In this document: piece after piece, positions 1 through 12,053 of the stretch | How positions within the stretch are numbered: the first letter of the stretch is position 1 | Layout of the letters: the number at the start of each line of letters is the position of its first letter | Origin: Gaeumannomyces sp. JS-464 | Lineage: Eukaryota; Ascomycota; Sordariomycetes; Magnaporthales; Magnaporthaceae | Assembly (NCBI GenBank): GCA_002197995.1 | Contig: NGZR01000001.1 | Span: 62,001-126,000 of the forward strand | DNA length: 64,000 nucleotides | Reading direction: 5' to 3' | The notes under the pieces: model-generated | The model's input: the letters and a program-made list of their open reading frames with translations, nothing else | Told to the model about the DNA's origin: nothing | The model's database searches: none | Program-made: the position numbers and the translations under genes

Positions 1-962
1 CCGTTAAAGTCGGCTTCGTTTCCCGGTTTAAAAATCGATTTCGGTTTTGCACGAAAGCTTACTTCCTAAATCGCTAATTCTTCCTTTATTAAAAAGTTCG
101 GATTTCCAAAATTTAAAAGTATCGTTTATTTGCATGCTTATAATCCTAAAGCTTTATCCGCTTTCCGAAATAAGTAAGTAAAAATCGTAGCTTAACGTTT
201 AGCAATTTAAACGCTTTTTATAATGCTTTTAGTAAATAACAAACTAATGCAAGCCTAATTCCGCGATCCCGTAAAAGGGTTTAATTATTTTAAGCAACGT
301 GCCCAGCTTAAACCATGCTAATAACTCCTTAAGTAAGCGTACAAAAACGTTTTTTTGCAGTTTTAATTCCAACTAAATATACGTTTAGCTAATATTTCGG
401 ATTATTAAATTAAACCTTATAAGCGTAAACGATAGTGCGATCGCTAGGATTAATCGTTAATTGCATTTTATAATCGTAAAAAATTGCGTAAAAATATTGT
501 ATTTTTTTCGTTGTTATATTTTATAGCTACAAGTTTCGATTTTTTTAAAAGGTTTCGAAGTTTGCCTTTTTATTTCGTTTATAATCCGTAATTTAAAAAT
601 CGTAGCTCCGTTAAAGGTTTTTCCAATAATCGGCTTAATTACTTTAGCGCCGATAAGTGCGTCCAGTTTTTATTAGGTTAATTGTTTAAATGGTAAACCG
701 GGAGCTGTAATTTTGCCTTTTTTTTAAGTCGAATCGCTAATTAGTAAAATTAATGCTTTTTAGCGCTTAAAAACGTTGTATGCATTTGCTAAAAGCTTCG
801 TTTTATTGCAATTGTTAGTTATGCGTTTTTGCGAAAGCGATTTCGTTTATTAGGAACCTTAGGTAATACCGTAATTTTAAACAAAATGGCTGTTTAATTT
901 TAGGGCTCCTTGTTTTGCTATTTTGCGGCCTTTTTTTTCGGGGGTTTTTTTCGGCGTTTTAG

Positions 963-1244
963 CTATTCGGGCTTAAAGTATTCGAAAGGTGCTAATTGCT
1001 TTTTAAATTTTTGCACGATAAGTTTTTTTGCTTTTTGGTAAGGTTTAACCACCGTGCTTTTAAAAGTCGCGTTGCCGTTAATCGTTTTCACCGTAACTAA
1101 CGTATTTATTATGGATAAAACTTTGTACGGGCCTTGCCATCCGTCTTTTTCCCGAAACACTAAAACCTCGTTTTTTAAAGCTAAAAAGCTCGAAAGCACC
1201 CGTTTTATGTTCGGTCCGTTACGTGCAGCTAATACTTTTTGCAT
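963..1244 (-). pseudogene. Copia pol remnant, region between integrase and reverse transcriptase
   Basis: This 93-residue open stretch contains a VLVFREKDGWQGPY motif followed by VTVKTINGNATFKSTVVKPYQ-like text. It matches the segment that fungal Copia polyproteins carry after the integrase core (typically LVWREG...W.GP...L..V.......GP..FRSTVVKPY). It has no start of its own and is a surviving island in a RIP-mutated pol gene. The lysine-rich tail probably reflects mutated codons. The assignment rests on motif memory, not on a search. Confidence 0.6.
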
Positions 1245-1855
1245 ACGTCGCTTATTGTATAGGATCCGGATTTTTGCTATAGCTTTCCTAATTGCAGCGG
1301 CTTTTTATATTTGGGTTTATAAAAGTAGCGATTCGTTATTAATTTAAAGCATCGCTTTAAAAACGAGCAATATAAAAAAAATTCGTCGGGGCCGGCCGTG
1401 TTGTTTACGGTTTTCACTGCTTTTTAAAACACCGATTCGAGGTGTATAATTAGGCAATTTTATCGGATAATATTAAAAGCCCGGCGTAAAAAGGCGTAAT
1501 ATTTTTTAATTTTACCGATTAACCAGTGCGCTTCGATTGGGACCTGCTTATAAATAATCCCAAAAAGCTTTGCTTTCGTTTAAAATTCGCTCGCGGCGAA
1601 ATTAATACCGGCATCGTAAAAAATTACGTTAAAAGGCTTTAAATAAACGTCGATTTAATACCGTTTAAAAGCTTCCCACGTTTTTTTTGCCGATATATTT
1701 TTAAAAAGCGCTACGGTATTAAAAGCTATGCTTATATCGATTACGTAAAAGATTAGCTTATAATTAATATAAAACACGTTTATAATTATCTCGTAGTTAA
1801 AATTAATATCGTTTTAAAGTTTAAATCGAAAGCGTTATAATATAAAACCCTTTTT

Positions 1856-2194
1856 TTAACAAAAATGGCACATTCGGTTAATTATTGCGAAAGCGTCGCG
1901 ATTAGCCTCGTATTTTGCACGTTTTAAAACGTTCCAAAATTTATCGACAAATGGGTGCCTAAAACGCTTATGCACGCGTTTTAGCTTAGCTTCCGTAAAA
2001 AAAACTGCTCCCGCGATTTTTATTTTCGTTATAAAGCTAATTGCCGTCGTAACGTGGGTAACGTTATCGAAAAAAAACCAAAGGTGGCCGTGCTTTTTTA
2101 TAATTAAAACGCGCGTACCGTCGTTTTTTATAAGCTCGTTGCGCGTATTATTTAGGTAAACGTGCAATGCATTTATATTTGCAAAGCATAGCAA
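1856..2194 (-). pseudogene. Copia gag-pre-integrase (zinc-binding) remnant
   Basis: This 112-residue open stretch contains TEAKLKRVHKRFRHPFVDKFWNVLKRAKYE and ends in a RMCHFC motif. It is the H...H...CxxC pattern of the pre-integrase zinc domain in fungal Copia polyproteins (usually LRRLHRRFGHP...L..LL.R.....CxxC). Its position about 600 bp upstream, in minus-strand sense, of the post-integrase segment at 963-1244 is right for one pol gene with the integrase core between them. The upstream half is lost to stops. Confidence 0.65.
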
Positions 2195-4609
2195 GAAAAA
2201 GGTTGAAATTGGAATTATAAAAAACGTAATTTGGCCGATTAGGGTCGAAATAGTAATCTTTCCGGTATTGGAAACAGCTTTTCCTAATTCGAAAATTACG
2301 CGTTTTTTGTGCCCGTTTATATTAACGACGAGATTTGGCTTATAGCGTTAAAGTGCGTAAATTTAACCCTTTCCGGCCGTAAAGGTTATTGCTGCACTTA
2401 TATCCGGAAAAATCCTTTGCTATTGCTTAATGCTTCGGATTTTATGTTAAACTAGTATTTAATTCGTAGGAATATAGGAGTAAAGTTTACCAAATCCCGA
2501 ATTTTAACGCTTATAAATGCGGTAAGTAAAAGCCTTTTTAATTAAGTACGCGGCCGTAACGGAGGTTATAAAATAGCTGCTTTTATAATCCTCCTTTTCA
2601 TTTATTTCTTAATCGTTAAGATTAAAAAATGGTTATTCCTCCTCGTCGGTGCTTTCGGGCTTTACTAATGCGAGGAATTAGGTGTACCTTTTGCGTGGTT
2701 TGTTTTTTGCCTTTTTTTATGCTTTTTACTGCTTTTTAAATCGTCGTTATTTTTTAAAAAAGTGGCATATCGATTTGCAATCCGGCTTTTTGCAAATTTA
2801 GCAACCGCGTATATATAAGCGTAAACGGGGGCTTAATCGGAAAAATTTGGGTTTATATGCTCGGTTTCGACTTTTATTATCCCTTTTGCGATCCTTGTGA
2901 TTTTTAAACTTCCGTTTTACAAAATAAATGCCGGGGGGTCGTGCGTTTTTTTCCACTCGCATTATGCTTTTAAATTGGGAAAATAGGCTTTTAAAAGTCC
3001 TATCGCGGTTTATAAAAAACGGTTTTAAACTCCGGTACGCTTTGGATTGCTTTTAAAATGCTCGCAATTAATTGGTTTTCGTTTTGGTAAGAGGGTTTAA
3101 AAGCGCGTTAGCAGTTTTACAGCTTATTTAGGAAGGTTTGTAAAACCTTTATGTTGGATTTGTTTGCGTTAGCGATTTTTAAACGGATTGTTTGAAAAGT
3201 AATCGAGCTTTAGTTTATATAGTATAATAATTGGTTAATTTTAATATCGAAATGCGTTTTAAAAATTATATAAATTTCTCGGAAGGTAGGGCTATACCCG
3301 ATATACCGGGTGTACTATTGCTTTGTTTTGCTTTAAAATGCTTAAGGAAAAATCGCATGGAGCTGTAAAAAGGGTATTTCGAAAATTTCGCATATGGTTG
3401 CGAAAAATAAAATCTTATTATCCAGGATATCGTATAAATTACCGGAATAGCTATACTTTTTATCCTACGCGTTTTAAAATGCTTTTATTAAGCTTTTATC
3501 GACGGCGGCGTTAAGCATTTTTTTTAAAGGGAGTTGCTTATATAGGGACTTCGCAAACGCCGGGGTTTTATATCAAAAGCGCAATATTGCTGCAGTTTAT
3601 GCTCCTTCGATCGGCGGAATGCTTTTTCCGCGATCCTTTTATTGCAAATATTATTTAAAGTGCAATTTTAGGGTGGGATTGGGTTAAAAGATCGATAAAG
3701 CTAAAGATTAATTAATAAAAGCTAACCGCGGGGCTAAAAAAAGGTTGTTTAAAAGGTCGTTACGATACCTAATACGGTAATCTCCGGTAAAAAGGGGCTA
3801 AAAAAATCGTGGAATTGTAAAATGGTTGTTTAAAGGATTATTGCGATTTCGGGTTCGGTAGTTTCCGGTTAAAAGGGAAAAAGGCTTGGAAAGCGGAAAG
3901 TCCGTATTTATAAAAGAAGTTGGAAAATCCTTTCGGGAACGGGCTGGATTTTTAAACTACCGGTTTAATAATCCCTAAATTTTATTTCCACTAGTTTATC
4001 GCTTAACCGCGGGCTTTATTAAGAAAGTGGCGTAGCGTGTTGTTCCGCGGGCATCCGTAATGTTAATCCGGCGGTCGTTTGTTTTAAAGCTCGTGCGATT
4101 TTAAAAAAAGGGCGATTGTAATCGAATTGCAAAAGTTTTTAATTTAAAAACTAACTCCCATCGTATAACTTGCATAAGCCTTTCGCTAAGCTTTCCTTTT
4201 GGTAGGCCGGGTACGGGGATTTTATAATTTTCCAAATGCTTTTTAAAAAACAGCGGGTAATCCGTAATCGAGGTCGTCGAAATGCTTTGCTTCCCACCCC
4301 GCGTAGTTTTTAAGTACGTCGCTTAAAAGATTATCGCTATATATGTTACCGTAAAAAAGCAATGTTTTAAGCATTTATGCGTTCCGGCGAGCAATAAAAG
4401 CTTAGTTTGGTAATCCTTCGAAACTGTATAAATGGACTTAATAAAAAAGGCATATCGATGTTTTTGTAAAAGATTTAGGGAGGTCGAATGTTATTAATGC
4501 GCTTTTTGTAATTATTTTTGCTTATTGCTAAGCTTTTTTGCCGTTTGTTGTTCCGAAATGTCGGATATATTATCGGTGGGTAACGAGTAATATCGTTTAG
4601 GTAATCGAT
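2195..4609 (-). pseudogene. Decayed gag/protease part of the Copia relic
   Basis: This is AT-rich, RIP-mutated sequence between the pre-integrase remnant and the leader of the same element. By position it should hold gag and protease. I see no protein I can recognise. The short plus-strand ORF at 3323-3514 is lysine and arginine rich, is in the wrong orientation, and looks like chance. Confidence 0.4.
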
Positions 4610-4884
4610 TTAAAAGTCCAATCGTTTAACGCAAAAAGGTGCTTAAAAGGATTACGTAACGCCCTTTTTACGTTTGTTTAAATCTTATAAACAAAGGTTT
4701 AATCGTTGCAATAAAAATGTGCTTTTGGTGCGTAATTAACTCCCGTGTAACGCGTTACCGAGCAGTGGAATTCGATTCCTTTGCTTTTAAACTTTTACGT
4801 TAACCAATCGCTTTTTCGAAAAAGGTATTAAACGTTCAATCTTTTACTTGCATTTGTATTGCTTTTTTAAGTAACACTAATTAG
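4610..4884 (-). repeat. RIP-mutated copy of the retroelement leader
   Basis: This region aligns by eye with 12,611-12,872. Shared strings include ACGTAACGCCC, GCTACCGAGCAGTGGAAT (GTTACCGAGCAGTGGAATT here), GATTCCTTTGCT and CACTAATTAGTG. Most differences are C to T or G to A, as RIP would produce. It lies next to the LTR remnant and would be the untranslated leader of the minus-strand element. Confidence 0.75.
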
Positions 4885-5115
4885 TGTTGTAAGAGTGGTA
4901 CTTTTATAAGCACGGAAATCTCCTAAAAGGAAAGAATAAAGATTTATAAATTTAAAACTGGTGTTTATAATATGCATGTTTGTGTAAGATTTAATTACAA
5001 AAAGGGGATTACAAATCCCTTTTTATAGGCTCGTAGGAACGCACGGCCCGTGGGTTTGCGCTTTACGAGGCGTGGGCCCTTTTTAAATGCACGCGCTAAA
5101 TTACGTGGATTAACA
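4885..5115 (-). repeat. RIP-mutated LTR remnant (5' LTR of the Copia relic)
   Basis: It begins TGTTGTAAGAG, comparable to TGTTAGTAGGAG at both intact LTRs, and ends near AACA. It keeps the order of landmarks of those LTRs: AGATTTATAAATTT, the TGCATGTTTGTG stretch, a stem-loop at about 5000-5023, then CGTGGGCC. Divergence is high and the ends are approximate. Confidence 0.6.
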
Positions 5116-8100
5116 GTTTTATTAATTGCTAAATTGTTAATTTAGCAATTTGGGCGGAAAATAAACTAACGTAAAAAAATAAAAAAACGCCATTAATGCT
5201 ATTAGCTATTAATTTCTTTATTAATCGTTTTCGTCGTTATTTTTTGAAAATCCTTATCCATATATTAATTTTGCCAGTATTTAAACGCCTAATTTCTTAA
5301 CTTTCGTTATTATTAGGGTTATAACCGGAAGTATAACCGATTTTAATCGCGAAGGTTTTTGTATTTTTAATTAGTTAAAAAGGTAAAAGTTTATTTTTAA
5401 TAAAATAACCCAAATGCATAAAGTAAAAGCTTACGTGGGATAAAATAACCCATTATAATAATTAAGTAAAGCCGATAAGCTCCATTCCTTTGCTTAAATT
5501 AGTAATTTGCTTAGGCGTGGATAGCGTTAAAATTAGCGGCTAAAAAAAAGTAGTAAATGTTATAAAATAATATGGTAATAACAAAGGTTATAACAGCAAA
5601 TATACTGGCGAAAATGCAAGTGAAATATGCTTTAGCAGCTTTTTAAAAAAACATTAAAAGCAATGCGCTAAATACGCATATTTTACCGAAAGTAAATTTT
5701 GCGTAATTTCCTTTACAACGCGGGCGAAAAGAGCGTTTAAAAATAAAAGGTCGAACGATTTTAGTATTGCTTAATTTCGCGCAAAGCGATAGCTGGAAAT
5801 AATTAGTAAAAAATAGCGAAAAAAAATAAAAGGTAATATATTGCTAGGTTTTTAACGACGCTTTTTACAACCGGTAATAGCGGTATTAACCGCCCGATTA
5901 GCTTTCGCAATAAGGGCTATATAAAGGCCTTTTCCGCTAATAAAAAAACGAGGCATAGTAAATACGCGTTTAATAAAGCGACGGAAACGCGGAAATGGAA
6001 AGTCGCGTAAAAGCGCCGGTAATGGTAAGCGAAATGGCGGGAAGGCGATTTAAGTGCGTAAAAATTTAGGTGCGTAAGGATTTAAATAATAACGCGGGTA
6101 ATAACAAAAAAAAAAGGCAGGAAAATTTAAGTCGAAAAAAAAAGCGGTCGGGAACTCGAAAGTAAAAGTAATTCGTGCAATATTAAGTTAAGGTTTAAAA
6201 AATTAACCTAATTAATTAAAATCGAAAAAATCCATATATATTCGTTTTCGAAAAAAGCGATTTAACCGCACATTTAATAATTATTTTTACCAACCACCCG
6301 GAATTTTAATTCCTTTTATTACAACTTTTTAACTTTTTAATTACAACATTTCGTTTAAATTCCGCTAATTAAGTTATAATAAAAGTTATAATAATGCTAA
6401 ACGCCCGCGTGCGAACGTCGCGATTGTTACAGCTATACCGCCAAAAAGAAAACGCGAAATTAACAATCGAAATACTTTTAAATCGCGCAAACGATTTGCG
6501 AATATAAATGCCGAAAAAACTAAATGGTATAATACGTACACGCGATTTAATATAGCAAAATCGTGCGGTTTTAAAACGCTTTAAAAAATAACTAAGTACT
6601 AAACCGCCAATTTAGCTAAGCGCCAGCTTTTAAAAGCTAAAGTGGAAAAAAAAGTGGTTAATAAAAAGTAAATAAGCATGTTATAACTTTTGTTATAACC
6701 AATAACTAATATTATTAATAGGAAAGCTAAAGGCACGTATTTCGGCGACCTTTTACGCTTTCGAAAGCACAGTTCGCTTTTTAAGCATAAGGTTAATTAA
6801 AAGGATAGCTATGTAAAAGCGATAACGAAAAGCATTAGGCTAAAAAAAATCTCGACGATTACGCGAATAAATTCGAAGCTATTACGTTTTAAAAAGATAA
6901 TTCGAGTAAAAAAATCCTAAATATATTTATTTAATTTCTTTTATTTTCACTTTTAATTACCTTATTATATTATTTCTTTTAATATTTTATTAATTTGCTA
7001 TATATTAAATAAAATAGCATAAATATACCTTTAGTAAAATCCAAATAAAATGGAATTCGAACCGATATTTTCGCCGCCATTTATTTAGCGATTTTAACGC
7101 TAAAACCAAAGTTTAAAAGTTAACTTTTCTCTTTTTTAAAAGCATAAATATCGATTCGCGTAATACGGAACGCTAATGTAAAAGGGACGTGCTAAAGTAC
7201 CGCTCCATTATATAAACCAAAAAATCTAACAGTTTAATCACTTCGTAATTAAACCCTTTGGCACCACAGTATATTAAGCCCCGGGATCTCTTACTAGGGC
7301 GACCTCGTTACAGCTAAGTTTAAAAGGAAATGCGTAAGCGGAAAGTTCGATCCAAAATGGTAAGTTTCGCATAAATTTAATAAGTAATAATAAAGGTTAT
7401 AACGAATGCTAATAAACCTAAGCGGTTAATTTTTTGGTATACGTTTAATAAAACCGTAGCTAATAGGCTAAGCTTTTAATATTATACGAAAAGCTAAATT
7501 TTTTTTCGCAAAAAGCTTAAACCTTTGCTCGCGAAATTTTAAAAGTAATGCAGGCGTTTAAAAACCGCACGTTAAAGTTGCACGCCGGCTTTTTATAAAA
7601 AAACCGCTGCTTTTACTACGAGTGTTTAGCATTAAATCGGCGCTGTTAACTTTAAAGCAATCGTAACGATGGATAATGCGGTTAAAAAACGTCGGTATAC
7701 TTCGCGTAGCGCCGGTGTTAGCATTAAAGTTAAATAATCCGGCGGATAAAGTTCCGGCTTTAAATTACTGTTTTTTCGCGTTATAAACTGGCGTAAACGG
7801 GAAGTTTCGCAAGTTACCCGTTTTTTTTTATATTATAAAATATTTAACTTTCCACCGGACGGTTCCAGCTAAAAGGTAATAACGGAAGTAATAATAAAGG
7901 TAATAATTAAGTAACTTTGCCATTTCCAAACGGTAATAACGGGATATTACTTTTAAAAAGTAAAATATAACTAAATGCTTAAAGCAAAAGCGCAAAATGG
8001 TAAGGATAATAAAATTGCCGGTTTTAAAAGCGCTTATGCCGAAAAGATAAAAGCATTTTAACGAAAATATTGCGAGGATTTAACGCAATAGCTAACTTAG

Positions 8101-9216
8101 AAATTAAAAAGGAAAAAAGGCTTTTATATCATTTTTTACCCTTTTACATAGCAAGGTAAATTAAAGCATAAAATGATAATATTAATGCTTTTTATAATAT
8201 AAAGATTTAAATAAAATATATGTTAATTTATAAAAATTTTTTTACGAAAAATTAATATAAATAATTTTACGTTTAATTTATATTAAATACTATTTAAAAA
8301 AATATAACGGTGTTATAAATAATGCATATTAAATAATTTGTAAACTTATATTTTAAAAACGTAAAAAGGTTTAATTTAAGCGAAAAATTATACTATGGTT
8401 TATAAGCGAATAAGCTATAGCAAAATTTTATATTAACGCGATTTTTAATACCTTTGTTAATTAGTTAATTTACGTTTAAATATAACTAAATTTTAACTGG
8501 TTATATATAATTATAACGGGGTTTATTAGTAAATAACGCATATTAACAATAACGTATTTTAAAATTAATATTAAATAATATTTTTAATACTTTTATTACT
8601 TTAACTAATTTAAATTTAAATTTAACTAAATTTAAACGGGTTATATATAACGAAATGCTTAATTTAATTTAATTTTTTAGCATTTTTATTATTACCCTTT
8701 TAATGTTATAAATTAACCTATGTAGCTTAATTTTAGCGCTAAAGCTTTGCTTTATAACTTGTATATAGCCTTTTTATAGCTTCGGGCTTTTGGCAAATAA
8801 ATTACTTTTTCGTTAGTTATATATTACTTTTTTAAGCTTTAACGCGATTTATATTTTAAATTACCCTATAATATTTAAGTTATTCGTAAAATTATTTAAT
8901 ATATTATGTAAAATATGTACTTAACTTTAAAAAAGTAATAATAATTTTTTTTTAAAAAAAAAATTTACTATGTAATTAAATATAACCTATTTAAATTTGG
9001 TTAAATTTGGGTTTAAATTGGCCGAGTTAGTAAAAGTGTCGAAAATCGCGTTTAATATAAAATTTTTAACTATTTACTTGCTGGTTTATTTTACTTATTA
9101 AAAAACTACGTTAATAAATAAATAATATTATAAATAAAATTTAAATAAATTAAATAAAACCCATTTTTGTAAATAATAAGCATTAAATCGTAATAAATAG
9201 GCTTTGGTTTTACTAA
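5116..9216. other. AT-rich RIP relic, no gene recognised
   Basis: Heavily mutated repeat DNA without usable ORFs. A short GC-richer patch at about 7255-7320 stands out as less mutated. Direct and inverted copies of a TTTAAATTTAACTAAATTTAAACGG-like string occur near 8465, 8605 and, inverted, 8975-9030. Confidence 0.7.
8595..9035. repeat. Possible decayed foldback element
   Basis: A TTTAAATTTAACTAAATTTAAACGGGTTATAT-like arm near 8603-8650 has a rough inverted partner near 8975-9030. The arms are AT-rich, so some similarity is expected by chance. The ends are not defined. Confidence 0.25.
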
Positions 9217-9623
9217 TAACGTGGTTTATAAGCGTATGCTACACGTGGAAAATGCATATTAAATAGCGTTTTTTTACAATTAAATAACTCGCTTAATTTA
9301 ATGCAAAACTTAACAAAAATTTAAAAACTTATATATAATTATATAGTAAATTTAAATTAATTTTCCGGATTTTTATTACTACTTTTTAAAGGTAATTTTA
9401 ATTACTATGTAAAAAACTATGTCCTTTTTTACAATTTTGCAAAATTAAATATAAAAAAGTAAAAATAAAAATTTAGGAAAATTAATTTACATTTGCTATA
9501 TAATTGTATATAATTGTTTAAATTTTCGTTAAATTTAATATTAAATTAAGCGAGTTATTTAATTAAAAAAACGCTATTTAATATGCATTTTCCACGTATA
9601 GCACTCGTTTGTAAACCACGTTA
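9217..9623. repeat. Foldback (MITE-like) element with about 190-bp inverted arms
   Basis: The left arm starts TAACGTGGTTTATAAGCG and the right arm ends with its complement, CGTTTGTAAACCACGTTA. Between them, long blocks are inverted copies, for example ACGTGGAAAATGCATATT at 9243-9260 against AATATGCATTTTCCACGT at 9580-9597, and the TAAATAACTCGCTTAATTTA block. The inverted similarity continues almost to the centre, at about 9410-9440. No ORF is present. It is probably a non-autonomous DNA transposon, RIP-mutated like its surroundings. Confidence 0.75.
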
Positions 9624-11553
9624 ATTAAAGTTTATAGTTTTTAAAATTTTATAATTTTATTTATTAAAAAAGTTATATTTGCCGTAATACTAACCTTTCG
9701 CGGATAAATATATTACTAGTAAATTGGAATTTTATCTTTTCCACGTTTTTCATATTAATTTAATATTTTTAACCGAATATTTACCCGCTTTGCGTAATAA
9801 GCATTATATTAACGCCTATTTATAATTATAATATTAATTTTTATACGTTTTTTTACCTAAATTAATAAAATTTACACGTAAATATATAAATAAAGTACAT
9901 TTCGCAAAATTTTTGCAACGTTTAAAAAGCCGAGCTTTGCATTCGAAAAGTTGCGTCGTAATTTTTAATAATATTACGGGCAACTTGGTAAAAGCCGCCC
10001 GCGGAAATAGCAAATCCGTTTTTTTTTGCAATTTGGATTTCGCGGAAAGCGATAACTGTAATTGTTATTACCCATATTATTACCCATATTATTACCTATT
10101 TAAAATTATATGGTTGGAATTTTACTTACCTTTAGTTTACCCCGTTTAACACCTTTTGCTCGCAATGCTTTATTTATTTCCTTTACGAAAATGGATTTTT
10201 TTGCAAATTTTCGGTTAGCGGTATATTGCTTAAATGCGTTATCGTTTAATTGCTCGTTTTCGGGTGCGTATTGCGTTATACTGTTATTTTCGGCTCCTTC
10301 GTTTTTTAGCTTAGCATTTAAACCGAGTTTTAATTCGTTCCGCATTTTAGCTATGCGGAAAGCGTAAATTGCAAAAAAGGAAAAGCAGGAATGCCGTTTT
10401 GGTCGAATTCGGGGTTAATACCAATAGCAAGTTCGGAATAGGTTAAAGCTTTAATATTAATAAAATTTACTTTTGTATTTAAAAAATCTTAAATTTTAAA
10501 GGCTTTTTTTGCTAACCCCGAAATAACTTCCTTTATTTCGCTGCTATTTATTTAACGCGGTAAAAAAAAAGTGCTGGTATTAACGAACTTTATTTTAAAG
10601 CAAGCGAAAAAAAAGGCCAATTTAGCTTTTACAACCGTATTGCTCCAGTTATAACGGTCCATTAAAGTGGATTTAAAAAACGTAAGCGATAGGAAGAAAA
10701 TCTATTCGAATTTCGGCAATAAATATCGATAAATAATAAGCGTGCAGTAAATTTAAAAGTGGAATTAAGGGCAAAAACGTGGGCCGCTTAAAACGTGCAA
10801 AAGGCTAATCGATAAGCGTTTATTAATTGCGTTACCACTTTCTTTTCGCCTATTTATTCGATTTTTAATTTTTTTTTTTCCCTTTTTTCCTTAATACCAT
10901 TGCTAATACCGGCGACGATGTTAAAAAATAATCCCGGTAACGGGATTTTTCCCGTTACCGATAACGAATTAATAAATGCGTATATTAGCCCATTTAGCTT
11001 ACTATTTCCGGAATTTTTTACTATTTCGTTAGCAAATTCCCGCTTCGGAATTTTTAAAACCGTTAAAAATCTTTCCTATTTTTTATTTGCAAAAGTATTA
11101 TCTTTTAACGATATTAATTTTTAATACGTTAACCTCGATACCCAATTTATTTTTTTCGATAAAAACACCGTTATCGATTTCTTTAAATTTATTGCTGTTA
11201 ATACTTAGTATTAATATATTTGGTAAGAAAATCCTACTATAAAATATGCCGAACTTTAACAGCGCTTTCGCCTAAGCATACGGGCGAACGCATAAGGTTA
11301 TTTTAACCAATGTGTAACAAAAAAAAGGCATTTTTAAAATTATATGCAAACGATGCGGCTAATATATATCCTATTTCAATTTTAGTAAAATAGGTAAAGC
11401 TTTTTAAATTAGCAGCGGTATAAGTGCTTTAAGCAAGTATACCAAAAGCGCCGCGTATATTCGCGATTTAAAAAAAGGTTCCAATTAAAAAGGGCTATTA
11501 AAAATATTAGTAAGTTTTTTTCATTGGTATATTTTTTAAATTTTACAATAATA
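9624..11553. other. AT-rich RIP relic, no gene recognised
   Basis: Decayed repeat DNA. A minus-strand open stretch of 79 codons at 10,106-10,345 (lysine and asparagine rich) overlaps an open plus-strand frame. I recognise neither. A short ATTATTACCCAT repeat lies at about 10,063-10,098. Confidence 0.6.
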
Positions 11554-11558
11554 GTTGT
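11554..11558. repeat. Target-site duplication GTTGT, left copy
   Basis: The five bases GTTGT immediately precede the left LTR. The same five follow the right LTR at 13,142-13,146. Five-base duplications are normal for LTR-retrotransposon integrases. Confidence 0.9.
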
Positions 11559-11828
11559 TGTTAGTAGGAGTGTTACTCCTATCGGGGGCCCGAAGCTTTC
11601 CCAAAGTGACACATAAAAATTTATAAATTTGGAAAGTTCCTGTATTGTGCATGTAAAGGAAGGAGATTTAACTATAGGAAAGGGGGCTAACAGGCCCCCT
11701 TTTATTTGCGAAAGGGTTTGGGCTTTTAGGTCACGTGGGCCTTGTGGGCCTTGTAAGCCTTAAAAGCCTCCCAAGCCTCCCAAGCCTCCAAATCCCTCGA
11801 GTGCATGCGCCGGAATAACTATCCGACA
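11559..11828 (-). repeat. Left LTR (3' LTR in the inferred orientation)
   Basis: 270 bp, from TGTTAGTAGG to TATCCGACA. It is about 93% identical to the right LTR by my reading, with most differences C/T or G/A transitions. A stem-loop (GGGGGCTAACAGGCCCCC followed by TTTT) lies at about 11,680-11,705. Confidence 0.88.
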
Positions 11829-11849
11829 CTGGCAACTTTTTCTTTATGC
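11809..11849. repeat. LTR-junction segment, first copy
   Basis: About 41 bp spanning the end of the left LTR and the adjoining interior (GCCGGAATAACT ... GGCAACTTTTTCTTTATGC). A second, slightly altered copy is at 12,008-12,048 inside the element. Confidence 0.7.
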
Positions 11850-12007
11850 GCATGCACGAATCCTCCACTTTATATGTATATGTAGGCCGGGGTGATCGCT
11901 GGGATCTCGAAAGCGGCCGTTATTGGTACCGAAGGCTTTGGGGCTTTTATGCGTGCCCAAAGGTCGGGGGTCTTGTAAGTGCCGAAGGCTCCGGGGCTTT
12001 TGTAAGT

Positions 12008-12048
12008 GCCGGAATAATGATTCCATCCTGGCAACTTTTTCTTTATGC
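12008..12048. repeat. LTR-junction segment, second copy
   Basis: Repeats 11,809-11,849 with substitutions in the middle (GCCGGAATAATG ... GGCAACTTTTTCTTTATGC). It shows that the interior grew by duplicating the LTR/polypurine junction. Confidence 0.7.
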
Positions 12049-12053
12049 CGGAG

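Larger units (their letters stand above)
1..5115 (-). mobile_element. Degenerate Ty1/Copia-type LTR retrotransposon, cut by window edge
   Basis: Reading on the minus strand, the order is an LTR remnant (5115-4885), a leader (4884-4610), about 2.4 kb of decayed gag/protease-like DNA, a gag-pre-integrase remnant (2194-1856), decayed integrase core, and a conserved post-integrase segment (1244-963). Reverse transcriptase and RNase H would lie left of position 963 and beyond the window. The zinc-binding pre-integrase segment before integrase and RT fits the Copia order (gag-PR-INT-RT-RH). The element is dead: stops are everywhere and RIP is heavy. Confidence 0.7.

Noticed and set aside
10106..10345. 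79-codon minus ORF considered as a transposase or gag piece
   Set aside because: Lysine- and asparagine-rich text typical of AT-rich DNA, without a motif I can name.
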